64,000 bases of DNA from Methylotenera sp. GTDB taxonomy: Bacteria > Pseudomonadota > Gammaproteobacteria > Burkholderiales > Methylophilaceae. A program made the translations under genes and the position numbers. The notes below the pieces were generated by a model. It saw only the letters and a list, made by a program, of their open reading frames with translations. It was not told the DNA's origin and made no database searches. Below, in pieces: positions 25,411 to 33,723 of the stretch. How positions within the stretch are numbered: the stretch's first letter is position 1; each line of letters opens with the position of its first letter. The stretch covers positions 213,578 to 277,577 of the forward strand of contig NZ_JAQSDZ010000006.1 in NCBI RefSeq assembly GCF_029946165.1, written 5' to 3'.

Positions 25411-27759
25411 ATGATTGATTCTGCTTCATTTATTTTTTCAGGTACTTTCATCAAACTAGCCTCTAACTTTTCAGTTTCAGAAGATCTTAAAGCGGCCTTT
25501 AAGTATGTAATCTCTGTGCGCATGCTGTGCGAACTCACGGCAAAGACTGGCAGCCTCGATCAGCGTTTTACGCCATCCCCCACCGCATTAGAAGGGATAA
25601 TGGGTCATCATGCGGTTACCGCACGAAGAGATTTTTCGTATCAGACTGAAGTCACGCTCACGGGTGAATATCAAAACATATTCGTAAGAGGAAGAGCTGA
25701 TGGATATGACCCAGAACTTAATCAATTAGAAGAAATTAAAACCTTCAAGGGCTCACTCGAGCGCATGCCTGATAATCATAGGCAACTGCATTGGGCTCAA
25801 GCAAAAATATATGGTTGGTTAATGTGCCAAGAACGAGATCTACCCTCAATCCACATTGCACTCGTGTATTACAACATCTCTTCAAAAATAGAAACCTTAT
25901 TGGTTGAAGAAATTTCTGCTGATGAATTACAAGCTTTTTTCCAAGAGCATTGTATTAAACTTCAAATATGGGCTGACCAAGAGTTGGCTCATCGAGCATC
26001 AAGAAATTCAGAGTTAACCCTATTGAAATTCCCACATTCAGAATTTAGAACAGGGCAAAGAACTCTAGCTGAATCTGTGTATAAAGCCGCTAAATTAGAG
26101 CGTTCACTGATGGTTCAGGCAACGACTGGTATCGGTAAAACCTTGGGAACGATTTTCCCATTATTAAAAGCCATGCCTGAATCTAAACTGGATAAGATAT
26201 TTTTTCTAACAGCTAAAACCTCTGGGCGTGAATTGGGCTTAAATGCAATTAGAACCATTCAAAATTGCAATCCAAACCTGCATATCAGAACGCTAGAGTT
26301 AACCTCCCGCGAAAAATCCTGCGAGCATCCAGATAAATCCTGTCATGGCGAGTCTTGTCCTTTAGCAAATGGCTTTTATGATCGCTTGCCTGCGACGCGT
26401 TTATCGGCTTTGGGACAAGTCATGATGGATAAAACTACTATCCGCACAGTTGCCTTGCAACATCAAGTTTGTCCTTATTATTTAGCGCAAGATCTGGCTA
26501 ATTGGAGCGATGTGGTTGTAGGCGACTACAATTATTATTTTGATTTATATGCCATGTTATATGCTGGCACTGTACTTAATGAATGGAAAGTCAGTGTATT
26601 GATAGACGAAGCGCATAACATGATTGAACGCGCTCGCAAGATGTATAGCGCCGAGTTAAGTTATGGTTATTTCATTGAAATGCAATCCAAAGCGCCTAAG
26701 TCTTTAAAAGGAGTTTTAGAAAAGTTAAATAGCTGCTGGCTTTCAATTAATCAATCTCAGGTGCAAATGTACCAAGTGTACGAATGTATTCCAGAAGAGT
26801 TTGAATTGGCGTTACAAAGAGTTTTATCAAAAATCACAGATTATCTGGCTGAAAATCCTACGCATAATGAGCCTGAATTGCTCAACTTTTATTTTGATGC
26901 GCTACAATTTTCGGCGCTGGCAGAAGCATTTGGAAGCCACTCTCTCTTTGACATTACGCTAAGTGAATCTAAATTAGGTTTATTTCAGCAAGAGGCAGTA
27001 TTGAGTATTAGAAATGTCATTCCAGCGAAATTTCTAGCTAGACGTTTTAGTTGTGCAAGTTCCAGCACACTTTTTTCTGCCACACTCAGCCCAGCTAAAT
27101 TTTACCAAGATATGCTGGGTTTGCCTGAAGATACACCATTTCTTGAAGTGGACTCACCCTTTGATGCAAAGCAATTAACTGTGAAGGTCGCACATCATAT
27201 TTCGACCCGTTACAAACAACGTACAAAGTCTTTAAGACCCATGGTTGATTTAATTGCTGAGCAATATAACAAGAGGTCTGGAAACTACATTTTGTTCTTA
27301 AGTAGTTTTGATTACTTGGAAGAGGTAAAAGCTCTTTTCAGTATGCTGCATCCCGATATTCCAACGCGCTCACAAACTAGAGATATGTCCGAAGAAAAAC
27401 GTGAGCACTTTATCAATGCGTTCACTCGAACATCTAAAGGCATTGTATTTGCCGTGTTAGGTGGGGCTTTTGGTGAGGCCATTGATCTACCTGGAGACCG
27501 CTTGATTGGTGCATTTATTGCCACTTTGGGTTTGCCTCAAATAAATGACATCAATGAACAGATGCGGTTAAGAATGCAAGAAATTTATGGCCTAGGTTAT
27601 GAATATACCTATCTCTATCCTGGGCTACAAAAGGTAGTACAGGCGGCAGGTAGAGTAATCCGTACTACGGAGGATACGGGTGTGATCCATTTAATGGATG
27701 ATAGATACAACGAATTAAACATCAAAGAATTAATGCCTAAGTGGTGGTCATGGAATTAA
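25411..27759 (+). CDS. Rad3/DinG-like DNA helicase with an N-terminal PD-(D/E)XK nuclease domain
   Basis: 782 residues from the ATG at 25411. An open frame extends to a TTG at 25363, but recognisable homology begins only at the segment VRMLCELTAKTGSLD, with RFTPSPTALEG. A GTG at 25516 is a third candidate start. The N-terminal nuclease domain shows D97, E108 and K110 (GRADGYD, EEIK). The helicase has Walker A TTGIGKT (about 238–244), four Fe–S Cys (304, 311, 316, 354) and DEAH (399–402). Such enzymes unwind 5'–3' and are linked to repair of replication problems. The gene is alone. Confidence 0.88.
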   Translation: MIDSASFIFSGTFIKLASNFSVSEDLKAAFKYVISVRMLCELTAKTGSLDQRFTPSPTALEGIMGHHAVTARRDFSYQTEVTLTGEYQNIFVRGRADGYDPELNQLEEIKTFKGSLERMPDNHRQLHWAQAKIYGWLMCQERDLPSIHIALVYYNISSKIETLLVEEISADELQAFFQEHCIKLQIWADQELAHRASRNSELTLLKFPHSEFRTGQRTLAESVYKAAKLERSLMVQATTGIGKTLGTIFPLLKAMPESKLDKIFFLTAKTSGRELGLNAIRTIQNCNPNLHIRTLELTSREKSCEHPDKSCHGESCPLANGFYDRLPATRLSALGQVMMDKTTIRTVALQHQVCPYYLAQDLANWSDVVVGDYNYYFDLYAMLYAGTVLNEWKVSVLIDEAHNMIERARKMYSAELSYGYFIEMQSKAPKSLKGVLEKLNSCWLSINQSQVQMYQVYECIPEEFELALQRVLSKITDYLAENPTHNEPELLNFYFDALQFSALAEAFGSHSLFDITLSESKLGLFQQEAVLSIRNVIPAKFLARRFSCASSSTLFSATLSPAKFYQDMLGLPEDTPFLEVDSPFDAKQLTVKVAHHISTRYKQRTKSLRPMVDLIAEQYNKRSGNYILFLSSFDYLEEVKALFSMLHPDIPTRSQTRDMSEEKREHFINAFTRTSKGIVFAVLGGAFGEAIDLPGDRLIGAFIATLGLPQINDINEQMRLRMQEIYGLGYEYTYLYPGLQKVVQAAGRVIRTTEDTGVIHLMDDRYNELNIKELMPKWWSWN

Positions 27760-27939
27760 TCCAGTTCCAAAAGTCTTAATCGCTCCATCAATACCCAAAG
27801 TATGTGCAATTAAAATTTATAAACTTATTCCTACGCGGGTTTAGGTCATCTACCTATAAAGATAGGTATGCCTCATCTCTAGAATATTTATTGTGTATCA
27901 ACTGAGTACACTTAAATTTATAAATTTGAGGAGAAAGAC

Positions 27940-28104
27940 ATGAGTGAAGATAAAAAATCGAGCGGTCGTTCTAGCAGTTCGAAAAGCCATAGTGATTCGA
28001 AAGGATCAAATTCAAAAGGTCATGAAAGTTCTCAAGGATCAAAACGTGGCGGTTCAAACGAACAGCATAGTAAAGCTGGCAGCCAAAGCCACAAAAACAG
28101 TTAA
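27940..28104 (+). CDS. Ser-rich disordered hydrophilic protein (54 aa)
   Basis: MSEDKKSSGRSSSSKSHSDS..., 54 residues, of which 20 are Ser; the rest is mostly Lys, Gly, His, Asn and Gln. There is no Leu, Ile, Val, Pro, Cys or aromatic residue. A strong GAGGAG site lies eight bases before the ATG, and a terminator follows. The composition is that of a hydrophilin-like, fully disordered protein, fitting a desiccation role given its neighbours; that role is inference. Confidence 0.7.
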   Translation: MSEDKKSSGRSSSSKSHSDSKGSNSKGHESSQGSKRGGSNEQHSKAGSQSHKNS

Positions 28105-28121
28105 TGAATAATTAATCTATC

Positions 28122-28148
28122 AAAAGGGAGTTAATGGCTCCCTTTTTT
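28122..28148 (+). terminator. Intrinsic terminator
   Basis: AAAAGGGAG / CTCCCTTTTTT with a seven-base loop, 17 bases after the Ser-rich gene. Confidence 0.85.
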
Positions 28149-28189
28149 AATTGCAAATATTTTATTCATTATTAAAGGAGCTTAATCCT

Positions 28190-28363
28190 ATGGCAATCCG
28201 TAAATCCGAGAATCGCTCTAAAAATATCGCTGAAAAGTCTTCGCCAGATAATCAGGGTTTAGCCAATTCTGAGCCTGCAAAAAACGTAAATGAAGCAGCG
28301 GCTGAGGTTAATCGTGATATTGAGAAGCTAAATGAAAAATTCAAAAAAGATAAGAATATCTAA
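28190..28363 (+). CDS. Small hydrophilic hypothetical protein (57 aa)
   Basis: MAIRKSENRSKNIAEKSSPD..., 57 residues, charged and mostly helical in the second half (EVNRDIEKLNEKFKKDK). AAAGGAG lies nine bases before the ATG, which beats the longer frame opening at 28151. It has no hydrophobic core and is probably disordered. It is convergent with the EEP gene. No family recognised. Confidence 0.65.
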   Translation: MAIRKSENRSKNIAEKSSPDNQGLANSEPAKNVNEAAAEVNRDIEKLNEKFKKDKNI

Positions 28364-28375
28364 CTTTATGTTTAG

Positions 28376-29086
28376 TTAATTGGTTATCGTTACTACGATT
28401 GGTAGGTGATCTGATAATTTTTTTACTTCACCATTTCTTACTGTTTTTGCACTGACTTTTAAATAATCACTGCAATACCAAACTCTGTCCAACTTTAAAA
28501 ATGGCAGCCAAGTGGGGAATGTTGCTCTACAAGATAGTGGATTTAGGTGGCTATTCAAGAACCTGAGTAGCAATGAAGGGATTTGCCACTCATTAATATC
28601 TCCCATTAATATAATCGGATTCCTCTCCGTTTCCTCAACTAAATTCATGAGGCGGATTAAATTTCTCGCTTCTGATCGACGCTCAAAAATCGATAGTGAT
28701 AAATGAGTACCAATTATCCTAAGCTTGCCTAGAGGAGTTTCAATGAGCGCATCTACCGCATTGCGCGGCTCATACTGAGGGATTGTTTCAAGGTTGTGAA
28801 CTATCCCTCTAATAATCGGGTATTGACTAACAATGAGGTTGCCATACCAGCCATCATGTTCAATGATACTTGGAGCGATTAAATGGTAAGGGCGCTCTTT
28901 GCCACCTAATGCCGTTAACTCGTCATTACACCCACCACGGCTAATCCGAGTTTCAACCTCCTGTAATACGGCAATATTAACGTCAAAATCATCCATTAAC
29001 TTTTTAACACCTGCAATATTTCTTAACCCTCTGTTAGACCTACCCCCATGAATATTCATGGTCATTAGTTTAATCGTTGGTATCAA
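28376..29086 (-). CDS. Endonuclease/exonuclease/phosphatase (EEP) family protein
   Basis: 236-residue metal-dependent phosphodiesterase fold. Motifs present: MNIHGG near the start, LQEVETR, GDINEW and the final SDHLPIVV. The start is a TTG (29086–29084) with GGAG eight bases upstream. It overlaps the end of the PLD/VTT gene by 17 bases, so the two are translationally linked. In Pseudomonas a similar EEP gene follows a PLD gene in a stress cluster. Its substrate may be a lipid or nucleic acid; this is not resolved. Confidence 0.88.
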   Translation of the reverse strand: MIPTIKLMTMNIHGGRSNRGLRNIAGVKKLMDDFDVNIAVLQEVETRISRGGCNDELTALGGKERPYHLIAPSIIEHDGWYGNLIVSQYPIIRGIVHNLETIPQYEPRNAVDALIETPLGKLRIIGTHLSLSIFERRSEARNLIRLMNLVEETERNPIILMGDINEWQIPSLLLRFLNSHLNPLSCRATFPTWLPFLKLDRVWYCSDYLKVSAKTVRNGEVKKLSDHLPIVVTITN

Positions 29087-31283
29087 ATTTTTTTCTCCAG
29101 CGCTTTGTAAACAGATGCGTAAACCAAATCAACACTATCCAAGTAATTAGCCCTAGACCAGTGAGTATGAATTTGATTGGGTCGGGGTTTTTCAATAACT
29201 CTACGGCGGATTTACCGAGGTAGATAAATAGAATTGTGCCTGGCAACATTCCTAGAAAAGTTGAAATGATTAAGTTTGCATAAGGCACCTTTATCATTCC
29301 CAATATCATATTAACCGCCGTAAATGGGGCTATAGGTAATAGCCTTAAAATTGTTAAAGCCATTACACCGCCTTTGTCCGCATATTGACAAATGGTTGCA
29401 GAATATTGTCCAAAAATAGCATTTAAGGATTCTTTACCCAGTTTTAAACCTAAAAAATAGCTGATTGAACAACTCAATAGTGAGCTAATTATTGCTACTA
29501 AAAAAGCCTCTATCGGAGCAAAAACCAAGACAACAGCAGCGGTCATCACCACGTGAGGGAAAAACATCAAAGTACCTGCGATATACAAAAGAATGCCAAC
29601 AGGTAATGACCATGGTGAATCTGATACATTACTTAATAAAGAAGCAAGATTTTCTGCGTCCGCCCATTCTGACAAGGGGGTGAATTTCCAAGCCACAATC
29701 AAGGCAAGGGTGATCAAAATTGTGACCAATAACTTCATAGGGAAAGGTTTAGAATGCCGGAGTTTTTTCGGTTTTATTATTCGCCGATGAGAAGTTAAAT
29801 AACTAGGAAGAAGTGGTTTTGAAGGGTCGCCAAAGCGTGTAAAAAACCTTGCAAATTTCTCATGCCGGTAAGCTTCGTCATTTATCTCACGTAAATGCTG
29901 GCGACTGGTAGGCACATCCTGTAAAAATTCTTTTACGCTGAAACCTTCACATATAATTCTTTCAATATCCTCAACTTCTCTACCCGTGTGTTCTCGAATT
30001 AAATCATCACGAATCGAGGCTACTCCTTCACGGGTTTTATTATTGGTGCTTTCTACAAGCAGGTCGCACTCTGTATCTAAAGTCATTGATCGATAATTCA
30101 AATTGCTAGAGCCTATCCGCAAATAGTTTTCATCCACAATCATGACTTTAGAATGCACCCGCACCTGCTCTTTAGCGTTATTCTCTTGTGAAATAGGATA
30201 GGCCATGACCACTCTATCGCCGACTCCATCTTTAGTTAACGCATCTTTAAAATGAACGCGCCCAAAATACATTGTTTTTCGTTCCATAAATCCCTGAGGA
30301 TCTTTACAACTCAGCATTAAAACTCTTAGTTCAGGTTTTTCTTTCAACCTTTTATTTAGCGCTTCGGCTATTTCACGATGTGTAAAAAACTGGTTTTCCA
30401 TATAGATAAACCGCTCTGCTTTTTCAATCATATCAAGGTACAAATGCTCTACACCTCGATCTAAGTGTTGTTCGCGAAATCTTGGCATAGTGAGTGAAAT
30501 GCCGATTCGAGCATTTTCTAGCACTGGCGAAACGCTATCAGGCCAAGCGCTAGGAATTTTTTTTATATCGTAAGGTTGAGGAGGCTTTGCATGTTTGCCG
30601 GTAGCCAAAAACCACCGCTTACGCGCTAACTCACCTAAAGACTGTGCGGCATCTCCCGCGACTAGCATTTGAGCATCATGGTAAGGGATATATTTCTTTT
30701 CAAACCCTAGAACTAGTGTTCCTTGCGGGTCTCTTCTTTTATTTTCTTTGACATGATGTTGACGGTTATCCCATCTAGCGATTGCAATATCCATTCCACC
30801 ACAAAAAGCTATCTCGTCATCGACAACAATCACTTTTTGGTGGTGAGAGGCACCTAGTGGTAATTGATCATCAAAAATAAACTCTAAATTTTGAATGCCA
30901 TTCATCTTCCATTTCATTGAAGAAAATGTCTCGCGTTCTGCAGCCAGAAAAATCGAATAATTCCACCGATTAAGATAAATACTTAACTCAGGGGACTGCT
31001 CAGACTTCCATTTGAGTAGCTCGAACAAAGTAGTAGGGCATTTGCTAGCCTCCGCTTCTTCACCCCGAATGAGTTCAATGCGGCTATCAATATCCCAACC
31101 TACAATAAACAAGCTATGTTGAGCCTTACAAATAGCTTCGTGAATAGCTCGGTAATAATTCGAGCAATCGACCACTGGGGAAGCAAAGGAAGAGTTTTCA
31201 ATTCGCCAACAGTTACGCCGCAAAGTTAATATGCTTTCTTGATGACTCGGTTCATTTTCCTGTTTTTTTATTGAGTCGTTCAT
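29070..31283 (-). CDS. Phospholipase D protein fused to a VTT/DedA-type membrane domain
   Basis: About 737 residues from the ATG at 31283; a GTG at 31295 is an equally possible start. The soluble N-terminal part has two HKD motifs: HHQKVIVVDD (about 147–156) and HSKVMIVDEN (about 377–386), followed by GSSNLNYRS. The C-terminal third (about 520–730) is a VTT (SNARE-associated/DedA-like) domain with several membrane spans, including LLYIAGTLMFFPHVV. PLD-VTT fusions are probably phosphatidyltransferases or hydrolases at the inner membrane. It overlaps the EEP gene. A 20-base motif shared with the ku promoter region lies about 190 bases upstream. Confidence 0.92.
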   Translation of the reverse strand: MNDSIKKQENEPSHQESILTLRRNCWRIENSSFASPVVDCSNYYRAIHEAICKAQHSLFIVGWDIDSRIELIRGEEAEASKCPTTLFELLKWKSEQSPELSIYLNRWNYSIFLAAERETFSSMKWKMNGIQNLEFIFDDQLPLGASHHQKVIVVDDEIAFCGGMDIAIARWDNRQHHVKENKRRDPQGTLVLGFEKKYIPYHDAQMLVAGDAAQSLGELARKRWFLATGKHAKPPQPYDIKKIPSAWPDSVSPVLENARIGISLTMPRFREQHLDRGVEHLYLDMIEKAERFIYMENQFFTHREIAEALNKRLKEKPELRVLMLSCKDPQGFMERKTMYFGRVHFKDALTKDGVGDRVVMAYPISQENNAKEQVRVHSKVMIVDENYLRIGSSNLNYRSMTLDTECDLLVESTNNKTREGVASIRDDLIREHTGREVEDIERIICEGFSVKEFLQDVPTSRQHLREINDEAYRHEKFARFFTRFGDPSKPLLPSYLTSHRRIIKPKKLRHSKPFPMKLLVTILITLALIVAWKFTPLSEWADAENLASLLSNVSDSPWSLPVGILLYIAGTLMFFPHVVMTAAVVLVFAPIEAFLVAIISSLLSCSISYFLGLKLGKESLNAIFGQYSATICQYADKGGVMALTILRLLPIAPFTAVNMILGMIKVPYANLIISTFLGMLPGTILFIYLGKSAVELLKNPDPIKFILTGLGLITWIVLIWFTHLFTKRWRKKFDTND

Positions 31284-31607
31284 TTTAACTTTCACAATTA
31301 AGCTACCCGTGTTACTTATTATTTCATTAAGAACAAAACAAAATAACTCAGCAAATGCTGAGAATTTAGTAAGAAACGTCTGACATTTAGCGAAATATTT
31401 TGTTAAAAACCCCAGCTTCGCTTCTCTATATTCCTTGTCATTACCTACGCTATGAGTTTGAGTTAATCAAAAATGTAAGATTTTTCTGATGCCAACTTTC
31501 TACATTTAACTACATTCAGTTTATGCATTTATATCTAAAGTGAACAAAGTAGCTACAAGCTGTTTTTAAAACTTTTTAGGTATTTGTAAGGATGGGAGAG
31601 GAAGCCA
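31284..31607. other. Divergent intergenic region between PLD/VTT and glgE
   Basis: 324 bases that must carry promoters in both directions. The motif at 31472–31491 is shared with the ku upstream region. Nothing else was recognised. Confidence 0.5.
31472..31491 (-). promoter_or_regulatory. 20-base motif shared with the ku upstream region
   Basis: AATGTAAGATTTTTCTGATG on the plus strand, identical to 48609–48628. Both copies lie upstream of minus-strand stress genes in the same orientation. The factor is unknown. Confidence 0.5.
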
Positions 31608-33722
31608 ATGAATTCAGATGATGGTTTATCTTGCCACTCCTCCACAATCAATCTAGCTGATGTCACAGATAAACGACGTAGGATAGTGATTGAAAATTTC
31701 TCACCTGCAATTGACGCTGGTCGTTTTACTCCAAAATTTCTTAGCAATGAACCTGTCAATATTGAAGCAGATATCTACATTGATTCGCATGACAAATTAA
31801 GTTGCAACCTGCTGTGGAAGCAAAAAAAAAGTAAGCAATGGAATGTATCACCGATGCAGCTTATCAATAATGATAGATGGCGTTGTCAAGTAACATTTGA
31901 CAACCTCGGACTGTTCGATCTTCAGGTGGAAGCATGGTTAGATAATTTTGCAAACCACTTACATAAGCTACTCAAAAAAGTCGAAGCTAAAATGGATATA
32001 AAGCTAGAGCTTGAAGAAGGTGTTGAATTAATAAAAAAAACTTTAAATTTAAGTCATGAAACCACACATGACGAAGTTTTAGCTCATTTAGAAAATTACT
32101 TATGCTCGTACAAAAATAAACCCCTAGATAAAGCTAGTTTGACTATTAATTCCGCTTTTGAAAATTATGCCATTGAAGCCGATTTATTAGAATACTACGA
32201 CTTAAAAGATACCTCTGCTTTACTTCTTTTACTTTCGAATGACATTCAAACACTGCATCAAACTAACTGCCAAAAAGAATTCCTGACACACAGTTCAATT
32301 TTCCCCTTACGCGTAGAAAGAACTCAAGCTGAATTTTCTAATTGGTACGAGGTATTTCCGCGCTCTCAAAGTGGCGATAGTAATAGGCATGGCACGTTCG
32401 GGGACTTAATGGCGCGATTACCCCATATCAAGGAAATGGGCTTTGATACCTTGTACTTAACACCTATCCACCCGATCGGTGAGAAATTTCGAAAAGGTAA
32501 AAATAATAGTCTTATCTGCAATGTTGACGATCCAGGAAGTCCGTATGCCATTGGCTCACATGAAGGCGGGCATGACGCTATCAATTCTCGCATCGGTAGT
32601 TGGCAAGATTTTAGGTGCATGCGTGATGCCGCTAAATCAATAAATATTGAAATTGCATTAGACTTTGCCATTCAATGCTCCCCCGATCATCCTTGGCTCA
32701 CGGAACACCCTGAATGGTTCAACTGGCGTTTAGATGGCTCGCTAAGATATGCAGAAAATCCACCTAAAAAATATCAAGATATAGTCAATGTGGATTTTTA
32801 TGCGCCACAAGCCATTCCTGCTTTATGGATAGCTTTAAAAGACGTGGTGCTTTTTTGGGCAAATGAAGGCATACGCACTTTTCGTGTTGATAATCCACAT
32901 ACAAAACCCTTTCCATTCTGGGAATGGTTAATCGCCGAGGTACAAGATACTTTTCCCGATACTATTTTTCTATCTGAAGCATTTACCAGCCCAAAAATAA
33001 TGGCTCGGCTAGCTAAAATAGGCTTCACACAGTCTTATACCTATTTTACTTGGCGAAATACCAAGTATGAGCTAACTAGTTATTTGCAAGAGCTAAACGA
33101 AGACGGCCTTGCAGATTACTTTAAACCTCACTTTTTTGTAAATACCCCTGATATTAATCCATTCTATTTGCAACAGCATGGGCGAAATGGGTTTTTGGTA
33201 CGGGCAGCTTTAGCGGCATCAACTAGCGGATTATGGGGAATTTCTAGCGGCTTTGAAATATGTGAAGCAGAAGCCATTGAAGGTAAAGAAGAGTTTAAAA
33301 ATTCAGAAAAATACGAGATTCGCGCTTGGGATTGGACTAGCGAAGGCAATATTGTTAGTGAGATTAGTACACTAAATAGACTTCGTAAAACCTATAAACC
33401 ACTTCAAACACAACAAGGTATCGATTTTCACTTTTGTGATAATGATCAAGTCATTTTTTACTCTAAAAAAGGCAAAACACACAGCGAGGAAAAATTAGAT
33501 TCTTTAATTTTAGTAGCGGTCAATTTATCCGCAAACCATCTACAAGAGGCCAATCTCGAAGTGCCTCTATATATGCTTGGCTTGCATGATAACGCCCAAT
33601 TTGAAGTGCATGATTTGATGAGCGATAGCCATTTTAGTTTAGATGGTAAGTGGCAAAAATTATGCTTAGACCCTAGCCAGTATGTATTTGTCATCTGGCA
33701 CATCAAAGCGAGGGAGCATTAA
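31608..33722 (+). CDS. glgE: Alpha-1,4-glucan:maltose-1-phosphate maltosyltransferase GlgE
   Basis: 704-residue GH13_3 enzyme that extends alpha-1,4-glucan with maltose from maltose-1-phosphate. An N-terminal beta domain (about 1–110) and a helical insert precede the (beta/alpha)8 domain from about 240, which starts with NWYEVFPRSQSGD. The nucleophile is in FRVDNPHTKPF, the acid/base Glu in FLSEAFTSPK and the third Asp in FVNTPDINPF. It is the first gene of a four-gene operon; the next start is one base after its stop. No glgA, glgB or glgC lies in the window. Confidence 0.95.
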   Translation: MNSDDGLSCHSSTINLADVTDKRRRIVIENFSPAIDAGRFTPKFLSNEPVNIEADIYIDSHDKLSCNLLWKQKKSKQWNVSPMQLINNDRWRCQVTFDNLGLFDLQVEAWLDNFANHLHKLLKKVEAKMDIKLELEEGVELIKKTLNLSHETTHDEVLAHLENYLCSYKNKPLDKASLTINSAFENYAIEADLLEYYDLKDTSALLLLLSNDIQTLHQTNCQKEFLTHSSIFPLRVERTQAEFSNWYEVFPRSQSGDSNRHGTFGDLMARLPHIKEMGFDTLYLTPIHPIGEKFRKGKNNSLICNVDDPGSPYAIGSHEGGHDAINSRIGSWQDFRCMRDAAKSINIEIALDFAIQCSPDHPWLTEHPEWFNWRLDGSLRYAENPPKKYQDIVNVDFYAPQAIPALWIALKDVVLFWANEGIRTFRVDNPHTKPFPFWEWLIAEVQDTFPDTIFLSEAFTSPKIMARLAKIGFTQSYTYFTWRNTKYELTSYLQELNEDGLADYFKPHFFVNTPDINPFYLQQHGRNGFLVRAALAASTSGLWGISSGFEICEAEAIEGKEEFKNSEKYEIRAWDWTSEGNIVSEISTLNRLRKTYKPLQTQQGIDFHFCDNDQVIFYSKKGKTHSEEKLDSLILVAVNLSANHLQEANLEVPLYMLGLHDNAQFEVHDLMSDSHFSLDGKWQKLCLDPSQYVFVIWHIKAREH

Positions 33723-33723
33723 A

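Noticed and set aside
25314..25538. Minus-strand frame of 74 codons overlapping the start of the nuclease-helicase gene
   Set aside because: No recognisable family or clear ribosome-binding site. It overlaps the extension of the helicase frame, so neither is certain; I could not support it as a gene.
27841..27875. Hairpin TACCTAT / ATAGGTA as a terminator of the nuclease-helicase gene
   Set aside because: The stem is only seven bases, AT-rich and without a T-run; too weak to call.
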